64,000 bases of DNA from Lachnospiraceae bacterium (lineage in GTDB: Bacteria > Bacillota > Clostridia > Lachnospirales > Lachnospiraceae), in the NCBI GenBank assembly GCA_022793195.1, contig JAAWCJ010000029.1, positions 141,014-205,013 of the forward strand, given 5' to 3'. Both the position numbers and the translations under genes were made by a program. Below the pieces are notes generated by a model. It did no database searches and was not told the DNA's origin. It was given only the letters and a program-made list of their open reading frames with translations. Position 1 is the stretch's first letter; every line of letters starts with the position of its first letter. Shown piece after piece: positions 17,809 through 28,600 of the stretch.

Positions 17809-19062
17809 TCATTTCCTGCGGTAGCGCTCCACAAACTCCTCATACCCTTCTTTTGCAAGCTGTTCCTTCTGGAACTTTTTGTTTTTATTCATATGGGCAA
17901 CCAGTACCTGCACACCGGCTTCCCGCTCTTTCCCGGCTTCGGAAAGCACCTGCACCATCTCTTCGGCATCCATATTTTTCTCGAGAAGATACGCTTTTTT
18001 CTTCCTGGCTCCAGGCACCTGGAACCCATTTTCCATGAGAATCGTAATAATCCGCTCAAAGCCGATGGAAAATCCACAGGCCGGGGTATCCATCCCCGTA
18101 AATTTCCCGATCATCTCATCATAACGGCCGCCGCCAGCCACAGATCCACCGAATCCTTCCATCTTGATTTCAAAAATAGAGCCGGTATAGTAGGACATGC
18201 CGCGAACCAGCGTCGGGTCAAACACCAGGGAAAACTCACAGGAAGCCGCCGCCTTTACGCTGTCAATGATCGTCTTCATGGAAGGGATCACCGCCCCGTC
18301 AATAAAGCCTTCCAGCTTCTCTTCCAGGCTGGAAAGGGCATCTTTTGCATTGGAAATATCTGTGAATAACCCCAGATACTTATCTACGGCCTCCTCCGAA
18401 AACCCGCTTTCCAAAAGCTCTCCCGCCACGCCATCCATACCGATCTTGTCCATCTTATCCAGGATAATAAATACCTGGTCATAATCCTTTTCCGCAAATC
18501 CGCTGCAGGCGGCCATGGCCTTCAAAACCCGCCTGTCATTAAAACACACCTGGAAACCGGCAAAGCCCAGCTTTCCCAAAAGTGTCGTTGTGGCGGACAT
18601 CAGTTCAATCTCCGCCAGACAGGTGGCATCTCCCAAAATATCAATATCACACTGCATAAACTGGCGGAACCGTCCCCTCTGGGGCCTGTCGGCGCGCCAT
18701 ACATTTCCCATCTGAAGTGCTTTAAAAGGGGAAGGAAGCACGGAGGAATTGTTGGCATAATACCGGGACAGGGGGACAGTCAGGTCGTAACGCATGCCGC
18801 AGTCCACCACATCCGCCTCTGTCTGCGCCTCCGGGATATGGAGTTTTTCCCCCCGTTTTAATACTTTAAAAATCAGTTTTTCATTTTCCCCGCCCTGTCT
18901 GCTGGACAGATTTCCAATGTTCTCCATACAGGGTGTTTCTATATGAGAAAAACCAAAGCTCTTATATGTTTCCTGAATCTGGCGGATTACATAATCCCTC
19001 ACCTGCATTTCGCCGGGAAGAATATCTTTCATGCCTGTCACCGGCTTTTTTGTCATTGCCAT
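17809..19062 (-). CDS. hisS: Histidine--tRNA ligase
   Basis: 417 residues. Class II core starting PVTGMKDILPGE with motif 1 around FSHIETPCMEN and motif 2 QMGNVWRADRPQRGRFRQFMQCD. The HisRS signature LVRGMSYYTGSIFE and motif 3 GFSIGFERIITIL follow, then a C-terminal anticodon-binding domain (VLVAHMNKNKKFQKE). AAGGAGAAAC precedes the ATG. First gene of hisS-aspS-glyA, with its own promoter placed right at the 3' end of hemZ. Confidence 0.96.
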   Translation of the reverse strand: MAMTKKPVTGMKDILPGEMQVRDYVIRQIQETYKSFGFSHIETPCMENIGNLSSRQGGENEKLIFKVLKRGEKLHIPEAQTEADVVDCGMRYDLTVPLSRYYANNSSVLPSPFKALQMGNVWRADRPQRGRFRQFMQCDIDILGDATCLAEIELMSATTTLLGKLGFAGFQVCFNDRRVLKAMAACSGFAEKDYDQVFIILDKMDKIGMDGVAGELLESGFSEEAVDKYLGLFTDISNAKDALSSLEEKLEGFIDGAVIPSMKTIIDSVKAAASCEFSLVFDPTLVRGMSYYTGSIFEIKMEGFGGSVAGGGRYDEMIGKFTGMDTPACGFSIGFERIITILMENGFQVPGARKKKAYLLEKNMDAEEMVQVLSEAGKEREAGVQVLVAHMNKNKKFQKEQLAKEGYEEFVERYRRK

Positions 19063-19113
19063 ATCTGTTTCTCCTTACGTCTGCTTTGTCCGTCTCCCGG
19101 ACATTCCCCGTCT

Positions 19114-19142
19114 ATCATACACGAACCCTCTGTTGTTTTCAA
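19114..19142 (-). promoter_or_regulatory. Promoter of hisS-aspS-glyA
   Basis: On the minus strand TTGAAA (19137-19142), 17 bases, TATGAT (19114-19119). The -35 begins on the base next to the hemZ stop codon. The leader is only ~45 bases, too short for a T-box; it holds a small TGTCCG/CGGACA hairpin. Confidence 0.75.
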
Positions 19143-20657
19143 CTACAAATCCGAAAATTGGGAAAAAAGCTGCTTCTTTCTGGAAATCATCTCATCAATC
19201 CTTCCCAGATACAAGTCGATATCTTTTACATTGTCACACCGCTCAATCCGGCCATCCGGGAAAACAGCTTTTGTGGTGGAGCCTGCCCCAAGGGCAACGA
19301 TACTTTGTTTCTCCTCCATAATCAGGATATTATAAATCCCTGCCTTTCCGGGCCGCGCATACCCCACGTTTTCAAAATTCCCGGCCATATTCTTCTGCCG
19401 GTACAGATAATAAGGCTCAAGCCCCAGCCTGCGGCAGTAAGATTCCGTCATCTCCATCATTTCTTCCGTATTCTCAAACCTCAGATGGGCATATTGCTCC
19501 TTCATGGTATTTAACCTGGCCGCCCGCTTTATCGCCAGCGAGTGGACGGTGATACTGTCCGGCGCCATGCCATACAGCTTTTCCATGGTAAAACGGACAT
19601 CGTCTACGGTTTCCTCCGGCAGCCCCATGATCAAATCCATGTTGATATTGTCGAACCCTTCCGACCGGGCCAGCCTGTAAGCCTCCTCTATCTGCTCTGG
19701 CGAATGTTTCCTTCCAATGAGCTTTAAGGTCTCCGCTTTCATCGTCTGTGGGTTGATGGAAATGCGGGAAACAGGATGGCGCTTTACCGCCTCCAGCTTT
19801 TCTTCCGTCACACTGTCCGGCCGTCCCGCCTCCACGGTCCATTCCTGAAGGTCTGCAAGGTCAAAACTTTCCTCCACCTTCCCAAGCAGCCTGTCAAGCT
19901 GGTCTGGCGTGAGGGTGGTGGGCGTACCGCCGCCGATGTAAATGGTATTCAGCTTTTTATGGGCAAAGGCTTCCCGCGTATAATCAATTTCCTTAAACAG
20001 CGCCTCCAGATATTCCTCCATCCTGGGCGCCCATTTGGCAATGGGATAAGAAGTAAACGAACAATACAAACAGGTGGTGGGGCAAAAAGGGATTCCGATA
20101 TAAAGGCTGTACCCGTCTTTATAGTCAATATGCCTCAATACTTCTTTTTCCCGTTTTGCAATCTCAATGCTAAGGTCAATTTTTTTCCGGCTGGTAAAGT
20201 AAGTATCTTCCATATAAGAGACGATTTCTTCCTCAGAAGCCCCTTCCTCCAGCATAGCCATAGGAATTTTCGTGGGGCGGATTCCCGTCAGCGTCCCCCA
20301 GGGAAGAGTTTTTCCCGTATCTGAGGAGAGCAGCCCATATACCAGGCGTTTCAGTATGGATTTTGCCGTTTTCCTATCGGAAGAGTCCGCCGCAGCCGAC
20401 GCCTCCTGCCGCCTTTCTTTACCGTCCGTCCCTGCCTCTCCATTTCCCTGGCCGGACTCCGGCGCAAGTGTTTCCTCCCGGAAGGAATGGAGCCTCACCC
20501 TGATCTCATTTTTCCCATATTCCACTTCCAGGCATTTATCCCCCGGAAGGAAGCGCTCTCCTGCCCCCAGTACGATCTCCGTCCCAGGATAAAAAGAAGT
20601 CAGAAGCCCCCGCACATCATATTCAAAATTTACCTCACTGAGCTTCAGATAAATCAT
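19143..20657 (-). CDS. hemZ: Radical SAM coproporphyrinogen III dehydrogenase-like (HemZ)
   Basis: 504 residues from the ATG at 20657, which overlaps the preceding stop as ATGA. A ~165-residue N-terminal extension is typical of HemZ and absent from HemN. The radical SAM [4Fe-4S] motif follows in GIPFCPTTCLYCSF (CxxxCxxC). Next are the SAM-binding TIYIGGGTPTTL and WTVEAGRPD, then NINMDLIMGLPEET. The C-terminal part has YYLYRQKNMAGNFENVGYA, a HemZ/HemN signature. It would catalyse oxygen-independent decarboxylation in haem synthesis. No other haem genes are nearby, so haem synthesis itself cannot be inferred. Confidence 0.9.
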   Translation of the reverse strand: MIYLKLSEVNFEYDVRGLLTSFYPGTEIVLGAGERFLPGDKCLEVEYGKNEIRVRLHSFREETLAPESGQGNGEAGTDGKERRQEASAAADSSDRKTAKSILKRLVYGLLSSDTGKTLPWGTLTGIRPTKIPMAMLEEGASEEEIVSYMEDTYFTSRKKIDLSIEIAKREKEVLRHIDYKDGYSLYIGIPFCPTTCLYCSFTSYPIAKWAPRMEEYLEALFKEIDYTREAFAHKKLNTIYIGGGTPTTLTPDQLDRLLGKVEESFDLADLQEWTVEAGRPDSVTEEKLEAVKRHPVSRISINPQTMKAETLKLIGRKHSPEQIEEAYRLARSEGFDNINMDLIMGLPEETVDDVRFTMEKLYGMAPDSITVHSLAIKRAARLNTMKEQYAHLRFENTEEMMEMTESYCRRLGLEPYYLYRQKNMAGNFENVGYARPGKAGIYNILIMEEKQSIVALGAGSTTKAVFPDGRIERCDNVKDIDLYLGRIDEMISRKKQLFSQFSDL

Positions 20658-21181
20658 AATTCCCCCACCACCTGGACCTGGCACATTTTCATGGCCTCAA
20701 GGGCAGTCCGGTGGCTCTGCACTGTGACGCCCGCGCAGGCAGATGCATCCACGATGATCTTCGCTTCCGGCAAAAACGCCTTTGCCAAAAGCGCATTGGA
20801 AATCACGCATATATCCGTACAAAGCCCGATAAAGGTAACGGTTTCCACAGGATCGGCCGCGTCAGCTTCCGCCAATATCTCAGAAAGCCCCGACGAACCA
20901 AAGGTCACTTTATCGATGGGGTCCTCCCGGCAGAAAGGTTCCAGCTCCGGGCAGATCTGCCATCCCTTCGTCCCCCGGATACAGTGGGGAACCGGAAGAT
21001 TCTTTCCCTCCTGTGTTTCCAGGTAATCCTCCCCGTGGGTGTCCCGGGTAAATAATACCCTCCCCGGAAACTCCCGGACTATCTTTACAGCCTGCGGCAC
21101 AATCTCCACAGCCTCTTTCGTCCCGAGGGCTCCTGTGATAAAATCATTCTGCATATCCACAACCACTAAAATATCCTGCAT
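20654..21181 (-). CDS. Isochorismatase-family cysteine hydrolase
   Basis: 175 residues from the ATG at 21181, set by AGGAGGG; an in-frame ATG at 21199 lacks a site. The fold motifs are clear: catalytic Asp in VVVDMQNDFITGALG, the HCIRGTKGW loop and the nucleophile Cys in GLCTDICVISNALLAKA with the preceding cis-peptide-type segment. Nicotinamidases, isochorismatases and related amidases share this arrangement; substrate is not decidable here. Translationally coupled to hemZ by a four-base overlap. Confidence 0.88.
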   Translation of the reverse strand: MQDILVVVDMQNDFITGALGTKEAVEIVPQAVKIVREFPGRVLFTRDTHGEDYLETQEGKNLPVPHCIRGTKGWQICPELEPFCREDPIDKVTFGSSGLSEILAEADAADPVETVTFIGLCTDICVISNALLAKAFLPEAKIIVDASACAGVTVQSHRTALEAMKMCQVQVVGEL

Positions 21182-21199
21182 ACCTTTCCCTCCTGACAC

Positions 21200-21526
21200 T
21201 TATCTGCGGTACTTTTTCTCAATCACAACGGTATAGACTACCATGGCTCCAACGCTCTCCGCCATGACGCCAAAAATGCTGATGATAGCATAAGTGGAAT
21301 TCTGCCCCGCCAAAAGCGGCAGCCCCAGCAAAAGAAAAACAACCCCAAATATGCACCACAGGATTCCCACCGCCCGGTTATAGCCTTTTACATCATTTAC
21401 CTCAAATGTTTTCGCATTTGCCCAGAATCCTGAAGCTGTTTTCCTTTTGGAAAAACATCCATAAATTCCGTAAAAGATCATTATGCCGCCTGCCAGCATC
21501 CAGATGATAAAACCCAGCATACCCAT
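21200..21526 (-). CDS. Small membrane protein, DUF3784-like
   Basis: 108 residues with three hydrophobic segments: about 4-24 (LGFIIWMLAGGIMIFYGIYG), 49-73 (AVGILWCIFGVVFLLLGLPLL) and 79-101. Between the first two is a soluble loop with the motif YNRAVGILW. This layout is shared with small membrane proteins of the DUF3784 type in clostridia. GGAGGAGGAA precedes the start; Met3 is an alternative start. It lies between an MBL hydrolase and an isochorismatase-like gene on the same strand. No function can be proposed. Confidence 0.75.
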   Translation of the reverse strand: MGMLGFIIWMLAGGIMIFYGIYGCFSKRKTASGFWANAKTFEVNDVKGYNRAVGILWCIFGVVFLLLGLPLLAGQNSTYAIISIFGVMAESVGAMVVYTVVIEKKYRR

Positions 21527-21562
21527 TTCCTCCTCCGGTTTTCAGCCCCTGCCGCTAATCTC

Positions 21563-22195
21563 TTATCTGCTGAGAGGATTATATGCCCTCTCATACCCAA
21601 TGGTGGTGCTTTCCCCGTGACCCGGATAAACTGTGGTATCCTCCGGCAACACAAGGAGCCGCTCCCTCACCGAACGGGCCAACTCCGCCATGGAGGACGT
21701 GGGAAAATCCGTCCTGCCATAAGAACCTGCAAAAAGCGTATCGCCGCTGAAAAGTACGCCCTCTTCTTCCACATAGTAACAAAGCCCGCCCGCCGTGTGT
21801 CCCGGCGTGGCGATCACCTGGATATCGACTCCGGCCATATGCAAAATCTCTCCGTCTTTCAGGAAAACATCTGCCTTTAAAGTCACCGGGCGGCTCCACA
21901 TGGCGGACAGGTTCATGGAGGCGTCCTCCAAAAGCTCCTTTTCCACCTCCGCCGCATAAATTTTGACGGAGAAATCCCTTCGGAGCTGATCTGCCGCCAA
22001 CATATGGTCATAATGCCCATGGGTCAGAAGAACCGCCACCGGCTCTTTTTTATTACTCAAACACCAGTCCCGGATAGAATCCGCGTTGTCTGCCGGATCC
22101 ACAATGATGACTTCATTCGTCTCCGTATTGTTGATAAAATAACAGTTGGTGCCGAGCATCCCCAGCACCGCACCTTCGATTCTTATTCTCTTCAT
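21563..22195 (-). CDS. MBL-fold hydrolase (glyoxalase II-like)
   Basis: 210 residues from the ATG at 22195 (GGAAGGGG upstream). The longer frame runs back into rel and is not used. Metal ligands: THGHYDHMLAA (HxHxDH), ATPGHTAGGLCYYV (His), LFSGDTLFAGSYGRTD (bridging Asp) and VYPGHGESTTIGYE (His). This is the glyoxalase II/GloB-like subfamily common in Firmicutes, acting on thioesters or related small substrates. It sits 19 bp after rel in the same direction. Confidence 0.9.
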   Translation of the reverse strand: MKRIRIEGAVLGMLGTNCYFINNTETNEVIIVDPADNADSIRDWCLSNKKEPVAVLLTHGHYDHMLAADQLRRDFSVKIYAAEVEKELLEDASMNLSAMWSRPVTLKADVFLKDGEILHMAGVDIQVIATPGHTAGGLCYYVEEEGVLFSGDTLFAGSYGRTDFPTSSMAELARSVRERLLVLPEDTTVYPGHGESTTIGYERAYNPLSR

Positions 22196-22214
22196 CTTAT
22201 ATACCCCTTCCCTG

Positions 22215-24602
22215 TCATCCGGTGGTCCTTTCAATATCAATGATGTTCTCGATCTGGCGCAGCTTTTCCACCAGCTTTGTAAGCTCATCGACACCATGGA
22301 TGTCAAAACTCATGGTCACGGTCGCCAGCCCCTGCTTGCTGGTGCGCACCACCATGGAAGTGATATCGATCTGCCGTTCCGTAAACACCCGGGAAATGTC
22401 CACACACATACCAATCCTGTTTTCCGCAAAGATTTTAATTTCCGTGGAATAAGTCTCTTTGTGCTTTTCATCCTCCGAAATCTGCCATTCCGCGTCCATG
22501 AGGCGGCCTCTCTCCTCCTCAGGCAGATTAATAATATTGATGCAATCTGTCCTGTGGATGGAAATCCCTCTGCCCCTCGTGACAAAGCCCACGATTTCAT
22601 CTCCTGGCACAGGGCTGCAGCACCTGGAAAAACGGACAGCCAAATCATGAACGCCTTTCACCACAATACCGCCCCTCTTCTTCTCCTGGGGCCGCTTTTC
22701 TTTCGCTGCCGCATCGCCTAAAACCCTCTCATCTGTCAGGGCCGCCGCAGGATTACTCCTTTTATATATCTCCAGCAGCTTGTTGACCACCTGGCCTTCC
22801 TTCATTCCGCCATGGCCGATGGCAGCCAGCACCGCATTCCACTCCAGGAAACCGTACTTGGACAGCACTTTCTCCAGATATTCCTGCTTCCCAATGTCGC
22901 TGAAATTGATCCCCTTGGTCTTACAATACCGCTCGATCATTTCTTTTCCGCGGATGATATTTTCTTCTTTATTCTGGGTCTTAAACCACTGATTGATCTT
23001 ATTTTTAGCCTGGGCGCTTTTCACCGACTTTAACCAGTCGCGGCTGGGGCCCTTGGAATTTTGGGAAGTGATGATCTCTACCCGGTCTCCATTTTGAATC
23101 ACATAATCAATGGGCACCAGTTTGTCATTGACCCTGGCTCCCACCATTTTATTCCCCACGGCGCTGTGGATGCTGTAGGCAAAATCCACGGTGGTGGAGC
23201 CGCTGGGAAGGTTCTTCACATCCCCGCCCGGCGTAAAGCAGTAAACATTCTCAGAGAAAATATCCAGGTCTGTTTTTAAGGAAGAAAGGAACTCCTTGTT
23301 ATCGGACATGTCTTTCTGCCACTCCAGAATCTGGCGAAGCCAGCTTAACTTCTCCTCCTCTTTCTGGGCAATGCTCCGGCCGTCCTGCCCCTCCTTATAT
23401 TTCCAGTGGGCGGCGATTCCGAATTCCGCGGTCCTGTGCATACTGTAAGTACGGATCTGTATCTCAAAAGGCTGCCCGGTGCTGCTGATCAGCGTAGTGT
23501 GAAGGGACTGGTACATATTGGCCTTTGGCATGGCAATATAATCTTTGAACCGGCCCGGTATGGGCTTATACATCTCGTGGATGACCCCCAACGCCGCATA
23601 GCAGTCCTTCACCGTCTCCACGACGATCCGCACTGCAAAAATATCGTATATCTGATCCAGGGTCTTATGCTGATTCACCATTTTTTTATAGATGCTGAAA
23701 AAATGCTTGACGCGTCCGTCCACCTCCGCCTCAATCCCCGCAGCGCGCATATGTTCCTGGACTTCCTCCATAATGTGCTGCACGAATTCTTCCCTGGTGA
23801 CACGGCGCAGGGAAATTTTCTCCTGCAAATCCCGGTAGATTTCCGGTTCCAGATATTTTAAAGACAAGTCGTCCAATTCTATTTTGATCTTAGATATTCC
23901 CAGCCGGTCAGCCAAAGGCGCATAGATCTCCATGGTTTCCCTGGCTTTTTCTTTTTGCTTCTCCGGCTTCATGTATTTGAGGGTCCGCATATTATGAAGA
24001 CGGTCCGCCAATTTAATTAAAATCACACGGATATCTTTTGCCATGGCCAAAAACATCTTCCGCAGATTTTCCGCCTGGATTTCCACCTTATCCGCGGACC
24101 AGGAAAGCTGTGTCAGCTTGGTGACGCCATCCACCAAAAGGGCCACTTCGCTGCCGAAGGTCTCCTTCATCTCTTCCATGGTCATCACAGTATCCTCCAC
24201 CACATCATGAAGGATTCCGGCGATGATGGATTCTTTGTCCAGCTCCAGCTGGGCCAGGATAATGGACACACTTAATGGATGGACAATATACGGCTCCCCT
24301 GATTTACGAAGCTGGCCTTTATGGGCGGCATTGGCTATTTCATAAGCCTCCCTTACCATGCTCAAATCATCTGAGGGATGGTATTTTCTTATGGATTCAA
24401 TCAGAATATCAAAAAGCTCCTCCGGAGTCGTGGAAGTCAGCATTGTATCGCCACCGGCAATGATGCGCTTGGACTCTTCCCCGTCCTTTCCTGCCGGAAG
24501 TACCTCTTCCACCGGCCGCAGGGCGCCATCATCCAACAGCAGGGAATTTCCCTGATGCTTCGCCTCCTTATTCTGCTGTCCATTTTCCTTCCATTCCGCC
24601 AT
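22215..24602 (-). CDS. relA: Bifunctional (p)ppGpp synthetase/hydrolase Rel
   Basis: 795 residues. After a ~55-residue non-conserved N-terminus comes the HD hydrolase domain with the intact metal motif ILHDVVEDT. The synthetase domain follows (YDIFAVRIVVETVKDCY, PGRFKDYIAMPKANMYQSLH, PFEIQIRTYSMHRTAEFG). Then come a TGS domain (CFTPGGDVKNLPSGSTTVDFAY), the conserved Cys-containing zinc-finger-like segment (FSRCCSPVPGDEIVGF) and a C-terminal ACT domain (about 720-795). Both catalytic centres look functional, so this is the single long Rel of Firmicutes that makes and degrades the alarmone. The start at 24602 has a modest ribosome site; a Met near residue 53 would also leave a complete enzyme. 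Confidence 0.95.
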   Translation of the reverse strand: MAEWKENGQQNKEAKHQGNSLLLDDGALRPVEEVLPAGKDGEESKRIIAGGDTMLTSTTPEELFDILIESIRKYHPSDDLSMVREAYEIANAAHKGQLRKSGEPYIVHPLSVSIILAQLELDKESIIAGILHDVVEDTVMTMEEMKETFGSEVALLVDGVTKLTQLSWSADKVEIQAENLRKMFLAMAKDIRVILIKLADRLHNMRTLKYMKPEKQKEKARETMEIYAPLADRLGISKIKIELDDLSLKYLEPEIYRDLQEKISLRRVTREEFVQHIMEEVQEHMRAAGIEAEVDGRVKHFFSIYKKMVNQHKTLDQIYDIFAVRIVVETVKDCYAALGVIHEMYKPIPGRFKDYIAMPKANMYQSLHTTLISSTGQPFEIQIRTYSMHRTAEFGIAAHWKYKEGQDGRSIAQKEEEKLSWLRQILEWQKDMSDNKEFLSSLKTDLDIFSENVYCFTPGGDVKNLPSGSTTVDFAYSIHSAVGNKMVGARVNDKLVPIDYVIQNGDRVEIITSQNSKGPSRDWLKSVKSAQAKNKINQWFKTQNKEENIIRGKEMIERYCKTKGINFSDIGKQEYLEKVLSKYGFLEWNAVLAAIGHGGMKEGQVVNKLLEIYKRSNPAAALTDERVLGDAAAKEKRPQEKKRGGIVVKGVHDLAVRFSRCCSPVPGDEIVGFVTRGRGISIHRTDCINIINLPEEERGRLMDAEWQISEDEKHKETYSTEIKIFAENRIGMCVDISRVFTERQIDITSMVVRTSKQGLATVTMSFDIHGVDELTKLVEKLRQIENIIDIERTTG

Positions 24603-24658
24603 ATATTCGTCACCTTTGGTATTTATTCTTCCCTCTGCACCACATTTTCATAAACATG

Positions 24659-25669
<1,011 letters not shown>

Positions 25670-25691
25670 TCACTGCAAAATTGAATTACTT

Positions 25692-28600
25692 CTAATTATA
25701 TTTGATTATTCCCCTGTTTTCAATAGGCTTTTCCACAACTTTTACATTCTCTTTCCCGTATTTTAAAGACAGTTTTTCTAAAAGCCCTGTGTCCGCCTGC
25801 ACCATACAGGAAGCACCCAGAAGTTTTTTTGCCCTCTCTTTTTGCAGGAAGATACCGACCCTGTCATTTCCGTCACTGCCGGAAAGCAGTCCAAGAAGCT
25901 CTTTCTCCCCGGTAAAATAAGACGCCTTGTCCGCAAACTGAATCCATAAAGTTTTGGGAAGGCCGTCAAAAGGAATGATTTTTTCACAGATCAGCTTCCC
26001 TTTTGCTTCATCTCCCAGGGATACCCGACCCCGCACAAAAACTTTATTGTCTTCCGTCAGCACGGCACGGTTCGCCTCATAATCTTTTGGAAACACCAAC
26101 ACTTCCACAGTTCCCACCATATCTTCAATGGTGAGAAACGCCATAAGCTGGTTGTTCTTCGTCGTCTTCACCGTCTTTCCCGCAATCATGCCTCCCACAG
26201 TGACAATCCGCCCGTCCGTAACCACTGCTTCGCCGCTCTCGTCATCCACATTGAAATCGGAAGTCATGGCCGTAATATTTTTTCGCCATTTTTCCTCATA
26301 CTGCTCCATGGGATGCCCGCTTACATAGATGCCTAACACTTCCTTTTCATAAGCTAAAAGTTCCTCTTTCCCATATTCCCCCACATCCTGAAAACCTGCC
26401 TCGTGAACCTTTCTCTCTTCTTCGCCCATGAAGTCAAACAAGCTCATCTGGCCGGCGATATCGATTTTCTTTTCCCGGTTCTTTTGCTCCAAAAGCTCCA
26501 TGGAAGCCAGCATTTTCTGTTTTCTGGTTCCGGGCAGCCCGTCCAGGGCGCCGGATTTAATAAAGTTTTCCAGGCTCCTCTTGTTGATCTCCTTGTTGGT
26601 AAGACGGTAAATAAAATCCTTCAGGCTGGTATAAGGCCCGTTTTCTTCCCTGTTCCTTACAATCTCCTCGATCACATTTTTTCCAATACTTTTGATAGCC
26701 GAAAGCCCATAGCGGATTCCTCCTGAGGACACAGAAAAATCTGCCACCCCTTCATTGATATCAGGCGGCAGCAGTGGAATCCCCATGGCCCTGCTGACTA
26801 AAATATATTCGGATACTTTGGCAGAGTTATCAATCACGGAAGTCATAAGGGCCGCCATATACTCCACCGGATAATAGTATTTCAGATACGCCGTCTCATA
26901 AGCCACCACCGCATAAGCCGCCGCATGGGATTTATTGAACGCGTATTTTGCAAAATCCGTCATTTCGTCAAAAATCTGATGGGCAGTTTTTTCATCGATT
27001 CCATTGGCAATGCATCCCTTTACCCCTTCCTCTTCATTGCCGTAAACAAAGTTTTTCCGCTCCTTTTCCATGACCGACACTTTTTTCTTGGACATGGCCC
27101 GCCGCACCAGGTCGCTCCTTCCCAGGGTGTAGCCGCCCAAGTCCCGGACAATCTGCATAACCTGTTCCTGATAGACAATACAGCCGTAAGTGGGCTCCAG
27201 GATGGGCTCCAGCCCCGGGCAATGGTAGGTGATTTCATCCGGATGGCTTTTCCCGCGGATATACTGGGGTATAAAGTCCATGGGACCTGGCCGGTACAGG
27301 GAAATGCCGGCAATGACATCCTCCAGGCTGTGGGGCTGTAATTCCTTCATAAAATTTTTCATGCCGGAACTTTCAAGCTGAAATACCCCGTCATTCTTCC
27401 CTGTGCAGAGGGAATCATACACCGCCTTGTCGTCAAAATCTATGTGGTCGATATCAATAGAAACACCTTTGCTTTTTTCAATCATCTTCACCGCGTTCTG
27501 AATAACGGTAAGCGTACGCAGGCCCAGAAAATCCATCTTCAAAAGTCCCAGCTCTTCCAGGGTCGTCATGGTAAACTGGGTGGTGATGGAACCGTCGGCC
27601 GCCCTGGACAAAGGTACATATTCCTCCACCGGCTTCTGGCTGATGACCACCCCCGCCGCATGCATGGAAGTATGCCTGGGAAGCCCCTCCAGGCGTTTCG
27701 ACATGTCAATTAAGTATTTTACCTGCTCATTGCTTTCATAAGCAGCCGCCAAATCCGGGCTTTTCAATGCTTCATCAATGGTAATGTTAAGCTCCTTTGG
27801 CACCATTTTGGCGATCTGGTCACAGAGGGCATAGGGCAAATCCAGCACCCTTCCCACATCCCGGATGACACCGCGGGCCGCCAAAGTACCAAAGGTGACA
27901 ATCTGGACTACTCTGTCTTTTCCATATTTTTCCCCCACGTAATCAATGACTTCCTGGCGCCGCTCAAAGCAGAAATCCACATCAATATCAGGCATGGACA
28001 CCCGCTCCGGATTTAAAAACCGCTCAAACAGCAGATTATAACGGATGGGGTCAATATTGGTGATTCCCAGGGTATAAGATACGATACTTCCGGCTGCCGA
28101 ACCCCGGCCCGGCCCCACCATGATCCCATGATCCCTGGCATATTTAATAAAATCCCACACAATCAGGAAATAGTCCACATAGCCCATGCTCTTTATGACA
28201 TCCAGCTCATAATCCAGCCTCTGTTTCATAGCCCCGTCGTCATCCGGGTATCGTTCCTTAAGTCCTGCCATGCACAATTCATTCAAATATTCCCAGGCAG
28301 ACTTTCCCTTCGGCACATCAAATTTGGGAAGCTTTGTAACCCCGAACTCAATTTCCACATTACATCTGTCGGCAATTTTCTGAGTATTGTCGATGGCTTC
28401 CGGGGCATAAGGAAACAGACGGCGCATCTCCTCTTCTGATTTGCAATAATACTGGCCGCCTTCATAGCGCATCCTGTTTTCATCACTGACTTTTTTTCCC
28501 GTCTGGATGCAAAGCAGGATATCATGGGGAGTCGCATCTTCCGCAAACGTATAATGGATATCATTGGTGGCCACCAGGGGAATCGAGAGTTCCTGCCCCA

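Noticed and set aside
19063..19142. T-box leader in front of hisS
   Set aside because: Only 80 bases between hemZ and hisS, with a promoter taking 29 of them; no room for a T-box and no matching sequence.
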